From assembly GCF_002355515.1 (NCBI RefSeq), contig NZ_AP014809.1, forward strand, positions 496,001 through 560,000: a DNA stretch of 64,000 nucleotides, given 5' to 3'. Shown one piece after another: positions 53,448 to 61,922 of the stretch. Positions within the stretch are counted from its first letter, which is position 1. The number at the start of each line of letters is the position of its first letter. This DNA is from Methylorubrum populi (GTDB taxonomy: Bacteria > Pseudomonadota > Alphaproteobacteria > Rhizobiales > Beijerinckiaceae). Made by a program: the position numbers and the translations under genes. The notes under the pieces are model-generated. The model did not search any database. It saw only the letters and a program-made list of their open reading frames with translations, and was not told where the DNA came from.

Positions 53448-54665
53448 TCAGATCCCCGAGGGTCCCAGCACCTTCGGCGCAGGGCTCACCACGCTCGCCG
53501 CGCCGTTGCGGATCTCGTAGACCGCCAGTGTCCGCTCGCTGACGCCTTCCGGCAGGAAGCGGAAGGTGCCGTCGAGGCCCGAAAAGCCCGCCGGGTTGGT
53601 CAGCGTCGTGTCGGCGAAGCGTTGCGTGCCGTACTGGCGCACCAGCGCCGCCGTGAGCGAGACCGCGTCGTAGCCGAGGGAAGCGGTGCGGGGCGGCGGC
53701 GCTCCGAACCGCGCCTGATAGCGCTGCGCAAAATTCGCGAAGCCGGCGGCGTCGGGCGCGGCGAAGCGGGCGCCCTGAAAAGCCGGCTGCGCCATCACCC
53801 GCGGGTCGTTCCACAAGGCGAGGCCGAGGGGACGCACACGCGCGGGCGAGAAGCCGACCTTCGTCAGGGCTGAGGCGACGGCGACCAGCCCCTCCGGCGT
53901 GTTGGGTACGAACAACGCGTCGGCCTGGGCGCCGCCGCCGGCGATCACGCCGCGCAGCCGCTCGACCGCCGGGCCGGGATTGCCGGCGGCGTAGCGCTCG
54001 ATCCCGGCGAGCCGGGCGCCGCGGCGGGCCACCGCCTCGCGGAACTGCGCCTCCACGGCGTTGCCGTAGGTCGTCTCGGGGATCAGCGCGGCAAAGGAGC
54101 GGCGCCCGCCCGCCGTCGCCTCGTCGACGATGCGGTCCACCTCCGATTGCGGCAGGAAGCTGATGAGGTAGACGCCGCGGGCAGCTACCGCCGCATCGGT
54201 CGAGAAGCCGACGACCGGCTTGCCCGCCGCGCGCGCCGCGCTCCCGGCGGCCTGGACGCTACCGGCGAAGAGCGGGCCCAGCACCATCTCGGCGCCCTCC
54301 GCGAACGCCGCCTGCGCAGCCTCCCGTGCCCCTTCCGGCGTGCCGCGGTCGTCCTTCACTAGGATCTGGAGGTTCGGCTTCTGGAAATCGTCGTAGGCGA
54401 GCTCGGCCGCGTTGCGCAGCGCCGAGCCGACCGCCGCGCCCTGCCCGCTCAGCGGAACGATCAGCGCGACCTTCACCGAGCCGGTGCCGATGACAGTGCC
54501 GCCCTTCTCGGCCAAGCCGGGCTCGGCCGCGGGCACGGCACTGGCCTCGGGACGCGGCGCGTCCGGAACGCCGATGCACCCTCCTAGGCTCAGCCCCAGC
54601 GCGCAGCCGATGCCGAGAAGCGCGACAGCCGCGCGAACCGTCCGCCGTCCGCCGCGTCGCGCCAT
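53448..54665 (-). CDS. LpoA-like lipoprotein, penicillin-binding protein activator family
   Basis: The 405-residue protein has a lipoprotein leader ending in the lipobox LGGC (Cys30). A periplasmic binding protein type I fold follows: VALIVPLSGQGAAVGSALRNA, LGPLFAGSVQAAGSAARAAGKPVVGFS in part and YDAVSLTAALV. This corresponds to the LppC/LpoA C-terminal domain, which in E. coli activates PBP1A. It lacks the N-terminal TPR-like part of E. coli LpoA. It is divergent from rsmI, the usual gene order in proteobacteria. It may also bind a small ligand. Confidence 0.84.
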   Translation of the reverse strand: MARRGGRRTVRAAVALLGIGCALGLSLGGCIGVPDAPRPEASAVPAAEPGLAEKGGTVIGTGSVKVALIVPLSGQGAAVGSALRNAAELAYDDFQKPNLQILVKDDRGTPEGAREAAQAAFAEGAEMVLGPLFAGSVQAAGSAARAAGKPVVGFSTDAAVAARGVYLISFLPQSEVDRIVDEATAGGRRSFAALIPETTYGNAVEAQFREAVARRGARLAGIERYAAGNPGPAVERLRGVIAGGGAQADALFVPNTPEGLVAVASALTKVGFSPARVRPLGLALWNDPRVMAQPAFQGARFAAPDAAGFANFAQRYQARFGAPPPRTASLGYDAVSLTAALVRQYGTQRFADTTLTNPAGFSGLDGTFRFLPEGVSERTLAVYEIRNGAASVVSPAPKVLGPSGI

Positions 54666-54785
54666 CTCGGCCCCCTGTCCCAGCGCAATCCACGATCACG
54701 ATGCGGAGGGGACGGTGAAAAGTAAATGTGAGGCCAAGCCTTTCCCCGGTCTCCAAAGGCGCGCGGGCGTGGCATTGTCGCGGCG

Positions 54786-55736
54786 ATGACACAGCGACTC
54801 GACAAGCGCCCCGAGGGGCAGCCCCGCGGCCCCGCCACCTTCACCGCCTTCGGCCTCGCCGCCGAGGCCGAGTCCCTGGCGCCGGGGCTCTACGTGGTGG
54901 CCACACCGATCGGCAACCTGCGCGACGTCTCGTTCCGCGCCCTGGCGACGCTTGCCGCCGCCGACGCAGTCCTGGCCGAGGACACCCGCGTCACCCGCAC
55001 CCTGCTGATGCATTACGGGATCACGACGCCGCTCGTGTCCTATCACGAGCATTCCAACGAGGCGGTGCGCGAGCGGATGGTGATGCGGCTGAAGGCCGGC
55101 GAGACCCTGGCCCTGGTCTCGGATGCCGGCACGCCGCTCGTTTCGGACCCCGGCTTCAAGCTCGTCCAGGCAGCGATCGCGGCCGGCATCCCGGTGACAC
55201 CGATTCCGGGCCCGTCGGCGGTCATGACCGCGATCGTCGCCGCGGGCCTGCCGACCGACCGCTTCTTCTTCGAGGGGTTCCTGCCGCAGAAATCGGGAGC
55301 CCGGCGCAACCGGCTGGAGGCGCTCGCCGCCATCCCCGGCACGCTGGTGGTGTTCGAGTCGCCCCACCGGCTCCCCGAGATGCTGGCGGATGCCGCCGCC
55401 ACCCTCGGGCCCGAGCGGCCGGCGGCGGTGGCCCGCGAGTTGACCAAGCTCTACGAAACGATCCGCCGCGACAGCCTCGGCGGTCTCGCGGAAGCTTTCG
55501 CCGAGGAGGGCCCGCCCAAGGGCGAGGTCGTGGTGGTGATCGGCGCCGCGCCCGAGGACGCGGTGGCGCGGGAAGCCGATACCGGACTCGACGCGCGGAT
55601 CGAGGCGGCCCTGGCCCGCCACTCGATCAAGGATGCGGCGGCGCTCGTCGCCGATGCGACCGGTCAGCCCAAGCGCGTCGTCTACGCCCGCGCCCTGGCG
55701 CTCGCCCGCCGGGCCGACGATGAGACCTCCGCCTGA
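54786..55736 (+). CDS. rsmI: 16S rRNA (cytidine(1402)-2'-O)-methyltransferase
   Basis: The 316-residue enzyme methylates the ribose of C1402 in 16S r[52 protein letters not shown] and [15 protein letters not shown] are unmistakable RsmI motifs. [20 protein letters not shown] and [10 protein letters not shown] also match. ATG 54786 yields an N-terminus slightly longer than in E. coli. Its final 17 bases overlap the YraN-family gene, so translation of the two is linked. Confidence 0.96.
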   Translation: MTQRLDKRPEGQPRGPATFTAFGLAAEAESLAPGLYVVATPIGNLRDVSFRALATLAAADAVLAEDTRVTRTLLMHYGITTPLVSYHEHSNEAVRERMVMRLKAGETLALVSDAGTPLVSDPGFKLVQAAIAAGIPVTPIPGPSAVMTAIVAAGLPTDRFFFEGFLPQKSGARRNRLEALAAIPGTLVVFESPHRLPEMLADAAATLGPERPAAVARELTKLYETIRRDSLGGLAEAFAEEGPPKGEVVVVIGAAPEDAVAREADTGLDARIEAALARHSIKDAAALVADATGQPKRVVYARALALARRADDETSA

Positions 55737-56106
55737 TCCGGAGGCGCGCCGCCGCGCCACATACGGACGGGGCCTCTCGGCCGAGACGTGGGCGCTGCTG
55801 GCCCTGATGCTGAAGGGCTACCGCCCGCTCGCCCGTCGCTTTGCTGCCTCGGGCGGGGAAATCGACCTGATCGTACGGCGCGGGCGGACGGTGGCCTTCG
55901 TCGAGGTCAAGGCGCGGAGGACGCTGGATTCCGCCACGATCGCCATCGACGCCCGCAAGCGGGCACGCCTGTCTCGGGCGGCGCGAGCGTGGCTCGCACG
56001 TCATCCGCTGCCGGCGGAGGCAACCCTGCGGGCGGATGCGGTGTTCGTGGCGCCGCGCCGCTGGCCGCGCCACCTGCCGAACGCGTTCGAGATCGAAGGT
56101 CTGTAA
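55720..56106 (+). CDS. YraN-family endonuclease-like protein (UPF0102)
   Basis: The 128-residue protein carries the family core [23 protein letters not shown] in part and [13 protein letters not shown], with the Asp and Glu/Lys pattern of restriction-endonuclease-fold enzymes, though the activity is unproven. Arg-rich C-terminal helices suggest nucleic-acid binding. Genes of this family nearly always follow rsmI, as here, and the start lies inside the rsmI end. ATG 55720 is the only suitable start. Confidence 0.88.
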   Translation: MRPPPDPEARRRATYGRGLSAETWALLALMLKGYRPLARRFAASGGEIDLIVRRGRTVAFVEVKARRTLDSATIAIDARKRARLSRAARAWLARHPLPAEATLRADAVFVAPRRWPRHLPNAFEIEGL

Positions 56107-56140
56107 TTCGCGAGGCGCCGGCCGCGTTCGGCCGGTCGCG

Positions 56141-56530
56141 TCAGCCCTCGGCGCCGGCGATGGCCGCGGCGAGGGTGCGCTTCAGGTCGGCCTGGCTGAA
56201 CGGCTTCTGCACCACCGGCCGGTCGCGGAACGGCTCGCGGATGCCCGCGCCGCCGTAGCCGGTCGAGAACACGATGGGCACGTTGCGCTCGGCGATGGCC
56301 TCCGCCACAGGATAGATCGGCTCGCCGGCCACGTTCACGTCGAGGATGGCCACCGTGAAGCTCTCGCTGCGGGCCATCTCCAGGGCGGTCGCGAGCCGGG
56401 CGGCCGGCCCGACGATCTCGCAGCCGAAATCGAGCAGCATATCCTCGAGAAGCATCGAGATCGCCGCCTCGTCCTCGACGACCAGCACCCGAGCGCCGGA
56501 CAGACGATCCTCGTTCGAATCCACACTCAC
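56141..56530 (-). CDS. Single-domain response regulator
   Basis: The 129-residue protein is a receiver domain alone. ARVLVVEDEAAISMLLEDM holds the acidic pair, AILDVNVAGEP the phospho-acceptor Asp, FSTGYGGAG the switch Thr and VVQKPFSQADL the conserved Lys-Pro. No output domain is present, so it acts by protein contact or as a phosphate sink. The sequence type (VEDEAAISMLLEDML, GEPIYPVAEAI) is common beside HWE/HisKA_2 kinases in Methylobacterium. No kinase gene is adjacent. The start is GTG 56530. Confidence 0.88.
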   Translation of the reverse strand: MSVDSNEDRLSGARVLVVEDEAAISMLLEDMLLDFGCEIVGPAARLATALEMARSESFTVAILDVNVAGEPIYPVAEAIAERNVPIVFSTGYGGAGIREPFRDRPVVQKPFSQADLKRTLAAAIAGAEG

Positions 56531-56727
56531 GCCGGGTCGTCTTCCCTATCGATCCGTTCCCGATCCGGAACGCCGTCTGTGGCGGGCCGGTTGCGCTCTG
56601 ACCGTCCCGGAGGAGGCTCTCGTTACACGTCGAAAGCGAATGCCCCACCCGGAAAACGCTGTCCGGCACCCCGAGGCGTCGCCCGTAAAGCTGGGCATGT
56701 CAAGCGTCGGAAAGCCTCGGCCGTGCT

Positions 56728-57732
56728 ATGCTCTTCCGACCCATGTTACTCCATGAAACATTTCTCTCGCATTGTCGCAACCGGGCGACATCGGAGCGAC
56801 GGACCGCCCCTCCTTCAGCCGGGAGTCGGCGCTCTCTCCTGATCGCGATGGCGTCCCTGTCGCTCGTCGGTCGCAGCAGGGCCGCGACTGCCCGCCCCAT
56901 CGTGGTCGGATCGAAGAACGACACGGAAGGTGCGCTGCTCGGAAACCTCATTTCCGCCGCCCTGGAGGGCCTCGGTTTGGCCGTCGAACGCCGCTTCGGG
57001 CTCGGTCCGACGCTGATCGTCCGCTCCGCGCTGCTCGCCGGCGAAATCGACCTGTATCCCGAATACACCGGCAACGTGGCCTTCTTCTCCGGCACCGAGA
57101 CCGATCCCGGCTGGAAGACCGCGCAGAGCGCCTACGATCTCGCCGCGCGGCTCGATGCCGCGCGCGGGCTCGTGTGGCTCGGGCGGGCGCCTGCCAACAA
57201 CACGTGGCTGATCGCGGTGCGGGGTGCCTTCGCCAGGGCGCATGGGCTCGCGACTATGCCGGATTTCGCCGGCGCCGTACGGAACGATCTCATCCGGCTC
57301 GCCGCCTCGACGGAATTCGTCGAAAGTCCCGCCGCCCTCCCGTCCTTCGAGGCCGCCTACGGCTTTAAACTGCCGCTCTCGCGCATCATCAGCCTGCCCG
57401 GCGGTGACACGGCTGTAACGGCGCGGGCCGCGGCGGAGGGCATCAGCGGGGTCAATGCGGGCATGGTCTACGGAACGGACGGCGCGCTGGCCGCCCTCGA
57501 CCTTGCGGTGATGAGCGATCCACGCGGCGCGCAGATCGTCTACGAGCCGGCGCCGGTGATCCGTGCCGCCACGCTCGAACGCCATTTGCAGATCCGCGGC
57601 GCCCTCGACCGCGTCTTCGCTCGCCTCGATGCCGACACCCTGAGGCGGCTCAACGCCGCGATTACAGTCGAAGGACGGACGGCCGCCGCGGTGGCCGGCG
57701 AATGGTTCGCCGCGCAGGCAAGCCATCCGTGA
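56728..57732 (+). CDS. Substrate-binding protein of a quaternary-amine-type ABC importer, OsmF/YehZ-like
   Basis: The 334-residue protein has a signal with a twin-Arg look (GSRRSLLIAMASLSLVGRSRA). The mature part starts IVVGSKNDTEGALLGNLI and includes LLAGEIDLYPEYTGNV, the hallmark of choline/betaine-type binding proteins. NNTWLIAVRGAFA and GGDTAVTARAAAEGISGVNAGMVY in part also fit. The real ligand may be glycine betaine, choline or another compound. The start is uncertain (ATG 56728 or 56743). The next gene overlaps its stop as GTGA. Confidence 0.85.
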   Translation: MLFRPMLLHETFLSHCRNRATSERRTAPPSAGSRRSLLIAMASLSLVGRSRAATARPIVVGSKNDTEGALLGNLISAALEGLGLAVERRFGLGPTLIVRSALLAGEIDLYPEYTGNVAFFSGTETDPGWKTAQSAYDLAARLDAARGLVWLGRAPANNTWLIAVRGAFARAHGLATMPDFAGAVRNDLIRLAASTEFVESPAALPSFEAAYGFKLPLSRIISLPGGDTAVTARAAAEGISGVNAGMVYGTDGALAALDLAVMSDPRGAQIVYEPAPVIRAATLERHLQIRGALDRVFARLDADTLRRLNAAITVEGRTAAAVAGEWFAAQASHP

Positions 57733-58871
57733 TCCCGCGTCTGCTTGCCGGCCTCTCCGCTGCGGCGCTGATTCCGGCGTTTCTGCTGCTGCTCCCGCTG
57801 CTGCACGCGGCCCCGAACCGTCTCGTGACGGGCGCTCCCGTCGCGGCCGCCGACGCGCTCGGTGCTTGGCTGTGGCCGACGGTGACATTGGCCGCCCTCG
57901 GACCCGGCCTCCTCGCCGCGGGCCGCGGAAGGGCGGTGGCCAGCTTGGCCGGGCTCGCCTGCCTCGGCGCCCTGGCGCTGCTGCTGGCCGGACTTGGAGC
58001 CGGCGCTGCCGACCTGATCGACGGCAAGCCGCCGGCGACACGGGTGCGGCTCGCCTCCGGCGCGTGGGCCGGCACGGTCGTGCTGATCGGCACGTTGGCC
58101 CTCGCGACGCGGCGCGCTCGCCTGACCGGCGGCGGCATCACCGCGGCCGCCGTCCTGGCGGGAGGGTTGGCGTGCCTGTGGGCCGCGGGCAGCTTGGATG
58201 CGCTCTCCATCGCCGTGGAACTGCGCACGCGGTCCGATACGCTGGGCGAGGCCATCGGTGACCATCTTGTCCTCGCCCTCGGCGCACTGGCGCTGGCCGC
58301 CTGTCTCACCGGTGGGCTTGCCCTGTGGCGGCGCGGGCGCGGCATGGTCGATCTCGCCGTGAGCGGCGTTCAGGTCGTGCCGGCGGTCGCTCTGTTCGGC
58401 GGCTTGGTCGCCGTCTTCTCGGCCCTGCTCGCGGCGGCGCCGACCTTACGCGGCTACGGCCTCTCGGCGCTCGGCAGCCTCCCCGCTCTGACCGGCATCG
58501 CTGCCTACCTGCTCCTGCCGCTCTGGCGCGGACAACAGGCCGCGCGCCGTGCGGCGAGCCCGGCTCAGATCGACGCGGCGCATGCCCTCGGGCTGACGCA
58601 CCGCCAGATTCTGGCGACGATCCGCCTGCCGCTCGGCGCCCCCCTCCTCCTCGGCGGAGTGCGGGTCGCCGCGGTCCAGGCGCTCGGCCTCGCGACCCTG
58701 GGCGCGCTGGTCGGGGCGGGCGGCCTCGGCACGCTCGTCTTCGACGGCATGGCCCAGTTCGCGCCGGACCTGATCCTGCTCGGGGCACTGCCGATCATCG
58801 GGCTCTCGCTCGCCACGGAAGCCGCCCTCGGTCGCCTGGAGGCGGCGCTGCGCCGTCGGTGGCCGCGGTGA
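57729..58871 (+). CDS. ABC importer permease, YehY-like
   Basis: The 380-residue permease has about five N-terminal hydrophobic segments before the conserved core, as in YehY, then the BPD_transp region. QIDAAHALGLTHRQILATIRLP in part is the EAA-like loop contacting an ATPase, and ALGALVGAGGLGTLVFDG follows. Start GTG 57729 overlaps the binding-protein stop. With the next gene it should form a heterodimeric membrane channel for betaine-like solutes. No ATPase gene was found in the operon, although the EAA loop implies one is required. Confidence 0.85.
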   Translation: MIPRLLAGLSAAALIPAFLLLLPLLHAAPNRLVTGAPVAAADALGAWLWPTVTLAALGPGLLAAGRGRAVASLAGLACLGALALLLAGLGAGAADLIDGKPPATRVRLASGAWAGTVVLIGTLALATRRARLTGGGITAAAVLAGGLACLWAAGSLDALSIAVELRTRSDTLGEAIGDHLVLALGALALAACLTGGLALWRRGRGMVDLAVSGVQVVPAVALFGGLVAVFSALLAAAPTLRGYGLSALGSLPALTGIAAYLLLPLWRGQQAARRAASPAQIDAAHALGLTHRQILATIRLPLGAPLLLGGVRVAAVQALGLATLGALVGAGGLGTLVFDGMAQFAPDLILLGALPIIGLSLATEAALGRLEAALRRRWPR

Positions 58872-59602
58872 GGCGTCTATCGCCGGGTTTCGGGCCGCTC
58901 GTTCTCGGCGTCGCGCTCGCCGCCGCGAGCCACCCGACCATCGCCGGCCTCGTCGGGCGCGGCGGCGCGAACCGTCCCCTCGCGGTCGGACGCCTGGCCG
59001 AACTGGCGCTGAATCACGTCATGCTCGCCGCCATTGGACTGGCCGTCGTCACCGTGCTCGGTGTCGGGCTCGGCCTGATCGCCACGCGGGCGCGGTTCGG
59101 ATCGTTTCGCGGGAGCATCGACACGCTCGTCGCTTTCGCGCAGGCGGTGCCGCCGGTGGTGGTCGTGGCCCTGGCCCTGCCGGTCCTCGGCTTCGGCGGA
59201 CCGCCGACCCTGCTGGCGCTCACAGCCTACGGGATCATGCCGACCTTGCGCGGCACGGTCGGCGCCCTCGATTCGGTGTCTGCGGAGGCACGGCAATCGG
59301 CGCAGGCGATCGGCCTCACACCGGCTCAGGTCCTCGTCTACATCGAATTGCCGCTCGCCGCTCCGGGCCTCGTCGAGACGCTCCGCACGGCCCTCGTCCT
59401 CGCGGTCTCGGTCACTGCGGTCGGGGCGCTCGCCGGGGCCTCGACCCTGGGCACCCCCATCGTCGCCGGACTCCAGAACCAGAACATCGCGGCGATGCTT
59501 CAGGGTGCGCTGGCGACCGCGGCTCTGGCCTATCTCGGCGACGGGTCGCTGCTTGCGATCGGAGGATGGCTTCAGCCGGACCGACGGCGGAAGGCCGGCT
59601 GA
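58868..59602 (+). CDS. ABC importer permease, YehW-like
   Basis: The 244-residue permease is the compact partner of the preceding one. The core starts LALNHVMLAAIGLAVVTVLG, contains VAFAQAVPPVVVVALALPVLGFGG in part, and carries the coupling loop EARQSAQAIGLTPAQVLVYIELP in part, followed by AVGALAGASTLGTPIVAGL. Start GTG 58868 overlaps the previous stop as GTGA. The operon ends here, only six bases from the L,D-transpeptidase stop on the other strand, so an ATPase must be encoded elsewhere. Confidence 0.85.
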   Translation: MRRLSPGFGPLVLGVALAAASHPTIAGLVGRGGANRPLAVGRLAELALNHVMLAAIGLAVVTVLGVGLGLIATRARFGSFRGSIDTLVAFAQAVPPVVVVALALPVLGFGGPPTLLALTAYGIMPTLRGTVGALDSVSAEARQSAQAIGLTPAQVLVYIELPLAAPGLVETLRTALVLAVSVTAVGALAGASTLGTPIVAGLQNQNIAAMLQGALATAALAYLGDGSLLAIGGWLQPDRRRKAG

Positions 59603-59608
59603 GCAAGA

Positions 59609-60682
59609 CTACTTGTCGAGGAATTCGACCTTCGCCCCCTTCTGCGTGTGGCTCGCGAGATCGCGCGCGTCCCAGTTCGTCAGGCGAATGCAGCCGTGCG
59701 ATTCGGTCTTGCCGACCTTCTCAGGGTCCGGCGTGCCGTGGATGCCGTAGGAGGGGATCGAGAGGTCGATCCAGACAAGACCGACGGGATTGTTCGGGCC
59801 GGGATGGATCGAGAACTTCTTCTTGGCCGTCACGCCCTCGAAGCGGTACTTCGGGTTGTAGGTGTACCAGGGGTCGAAGGCCACGGCCGTCACCTTCGCC
59901 GACCCGTCCGGCGCCGGCTTCTCCGAACTGCCGATCGAGGCGGGGAAGTCCGCCGTGAGCTTTCCGTCCTCCCCGAAGGCGCGCACCCGCTTCGTCCGCT
60001 TGTCGACCTCGATGCGCGTGACCTTGGGCGCGACCGGCGCCCCCTCCACCTTGCCCTCTCCGAGCGGCGGCACCGCCGCCACGACGAGCGTCCCGCCCGC
60101 CTTGTCGAGGGGTATGTTCGGGTTGAGGGCGGAGAGCAGATCGCGCTGCATGTGGAAGCGCTCGGCCAGCATCTCACGGGTGTTGGTGTAGCGCATTGGC
60201 CCGACCTCGGCCTGCTCCTGCATCTTGGGCGGCATCCGCTCGACGAAGGGACCTTTCACGTCCTCCTCCGTGATCGTGTACTGTGTCACGACCGGATCCT
60301 TGCTGGTCGCCTGGAGGCGGTCGAACACCTCGCGTGTGAGCCGGTCGCTGGCGGACAGCCCCTGCGCCTGCGCGAACGCCTTGATTGCGCCGCGCAGGTT
60401 CTCGCCATCGCGTCCGTCGATGGCGCCCGGCGAGAATCGGGCCCGATCGAGCAGCACCTGCACCTTCACAAGGAGCGGATCGGGCTTCTTATCCGCCTCC
60501 TTCCTCGATTTCTTTGCCGGTTTGCTGGCCTTGTCGGCCTTCGCCTCATCCTGCGGCTCTCGGAACGTCGCGTTCTCGATGGCCTCGCGGGTCAGATCCG
60601 GCGTCCCGGACTCGGCGGCCTGCGCAGCGGCCGACCACATGCCGAGCGCTGCAAGCGCTCCCCGCATCCACGCCCGTCCCAT
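59609..60682 (-). CDS. L,D-transpeptidase with peptidoglycan-binding domain
   Basis: The 357-residue periplasmic enzyme has a signal peptide (MRGALAALGMWSAAAQAAE in part), a Lys-rich linker and a peptidoglycan-binding domain (KVQVLLDRARFSPGAIDG). The catalytic YkuD domain ends with GIHGTPDPEKVGKTESHGCIRL in part, where His329, Gly330 and Cys331 form the site. It makes 3-3 crosslinks or attaches lipoprotein to peptidoglycan. The FHMQRDLLSALNPN segment resembles a LysM-like fold. ATG 60682 is used; M6 is an alternative. Confidence 0.92.
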   Translation of the reverse strand: MGRAWMRGALAALGMWSAAAQAAESGTPDLTREAIENATFREPQDEAKADKASKPAKKSRKEADKKPDPLLVKVQVLLDRARFSPGAIDGRDGENLRGAIKAFAQAQGLSASDRLTREVFDRLQATSKDPVVTQYTITEEDVKGPFVERMPPKMQEQAEVGPMRYTNTREMLAERFHMQRDLLSALNPNIPLDKAGGTLVVAAVPPLGEGKVEGAPVAPKVTRIEVDKRTKRVRAFGEDGKLTADFPASIGSSEKPAPDGSAKVTAVAFDPWYTYNPKYRFEGVTAKKKFSIHPGPNNPVGLVWIDLSIPSYGIHGTPDPEKVGKTESHGCIRLTNWDARDLASHTQKGAKVEFLDK

Positions 60683-60798
60683 TGTCTGTCCGCGCTCCTC
60701 ATCTCATGACGGACAAGAAGCGATGGCCAAGCGTCAGCGTTCCCGCGGCGAATGGCGCGTCGCGTGCGGCCGCCGGGAACTTCGTTGCTTGCCGTCGC

Positions 60799-61725
60799 CT
60801 ACTGGCAGAGGCGGTGCCCGGCATTGCGCTCGCGCAGGTCGAGATGCAGGTGGTTGGCGTGCGCGGCATCGCTGCCCGGTCCCAGCACCGTGCGGAAGAA
60901 GCCGCAGGCGCCCGTGCGCACCGAGGCCAGGAAAGCCGCCTCCGGGGTCCCCTGCGCCGCCGCCGTCACCTTCAGGCTCGCGCGCTTGGAAAATCCGTAG
61001 GCCATCACGTCGATGGCGTTGGCGAAGCTGTGCTCGCTGAGCTTAGCGTCGCTGTCGTGGTTCTGCCCGCGGCAGACATAAGTGCCGCCGAGCGCGAGAC
61101 TCTTGAGACTGTCGCCCAGCTCCTTCTGCGCGGCGACCTGCACCTCGGTCGTCCAGCGCGCCAGCGCTTCCGCAGTCCGGCAGGTCAGCGTCGCAGCGGG
61201 CTCCAGCGCGACGCCGTCGGCGAGCGCAGTGACGCTTAGCGGGCGCGGCGCGCTGCACTGGCCGTTGCCGAGCGCCGGTAGCGCTTCGAAGCGGGCGCCG
61301 AGCCGCTCCAGGCGGCGCAGGCAAGCGGCGTCATCGAGCGCCGAGACCTTCAGGGCGAGAGCCTGCTCGCCGGACAATTCCGGCGGACGCTCCGGCGGAA
61401 GCGGGGCGTCGGGCAGGGAAGCGGGTTCGTCCTTCGGCGCCCCCTTGGCCGCGTCGGGCGCGGCACTGGGCTGCGGCTCATCGGTCTTCTTGCCGGCGTC
61501 CTTGCTTCCCGCGTCCTTGCCCGCGCCGCCGGCGAGCTCGGCCGGACGCTCGGGCGGCAGCGGGGTGACCTGGGGCGCGGGTGGCACGAGGCCCTCCGGG
61601 CGTGCGGGCGGCTGGGGCGGCGGCAACGGGACCGTCGCGGAGGGAGGGGCCGGATCGGACCGGACCGGGCCAGGCGGCAGGAAGAGACCGGCGGCGAGCA
61701 GGCAGACGACGATGGAAGGCTTCAT
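60799..61725 (-). CDS. Extensin-like C-terminal domain protein
   Basis: The 308-residue protein has a signal peptide (IVVCLLAAGLFLPPGPVRS) and about 110 residues rich in Pro, Ala and Asp, including three PxPPERPxEL repeats. The C-terminal 170 residues match the bacterial extensin-like domain: CLRRLERLGARFEALPAL, CSAPRPLSVTALADGVALEP, GTYVCRGQ and LSEHSFANAIDVMAYGF, ending HANHLHLDLRERN. The SEHSFANAID and HLHLD motifs resemble metal sites of D,D-peptidase folds, so a cell-wall role is plausible. Confidence 0.87.
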   Translation of the reverse strand: MKPSIVVCLLAAGLFLPPGPVRSDPAPPSATVPLPPPQPPARPEGLVPPAPQVTPLPPERPAELAGGAGKDAGSKDAGKKTDEPQPSAAPDAAKGAPKDEPASLPDAPLPPERPPELSGEQALALKVSALDDAACLRRLERLGARFEALPALGNGQCSAPRPLSVTALADGVALEPAATLTCRTAEALARWTTEVQVAAQKELGDSLKSLALGGTYVCRGQNHDSDAKLSEHSFANAIDVMAYGFSKRASLKVTAAAQGTPEAAFLASVRTGACGFFRTVLGPGSDAAHANHLHLDLRERNAGHRLCQ

Positions 61726-61922
61726 GCCGCGTTTGTCCCGCTCATCCGGTCGCGTGGTTGCCCTGTCATCCGTCGCCCGGCCACGGCCGGCAAGGACGCC
61801 ACCGCCACGCTGGACGAAATCCGGCTGCCACCACGGATCGGAAGCTGTCGCTTTGCGCCGCCCGCTCCACAAACCTATGTTCAGCCCCTCCCGGCACGAC
61901 GTTTTCCCGAAGGTTCTTGTCC

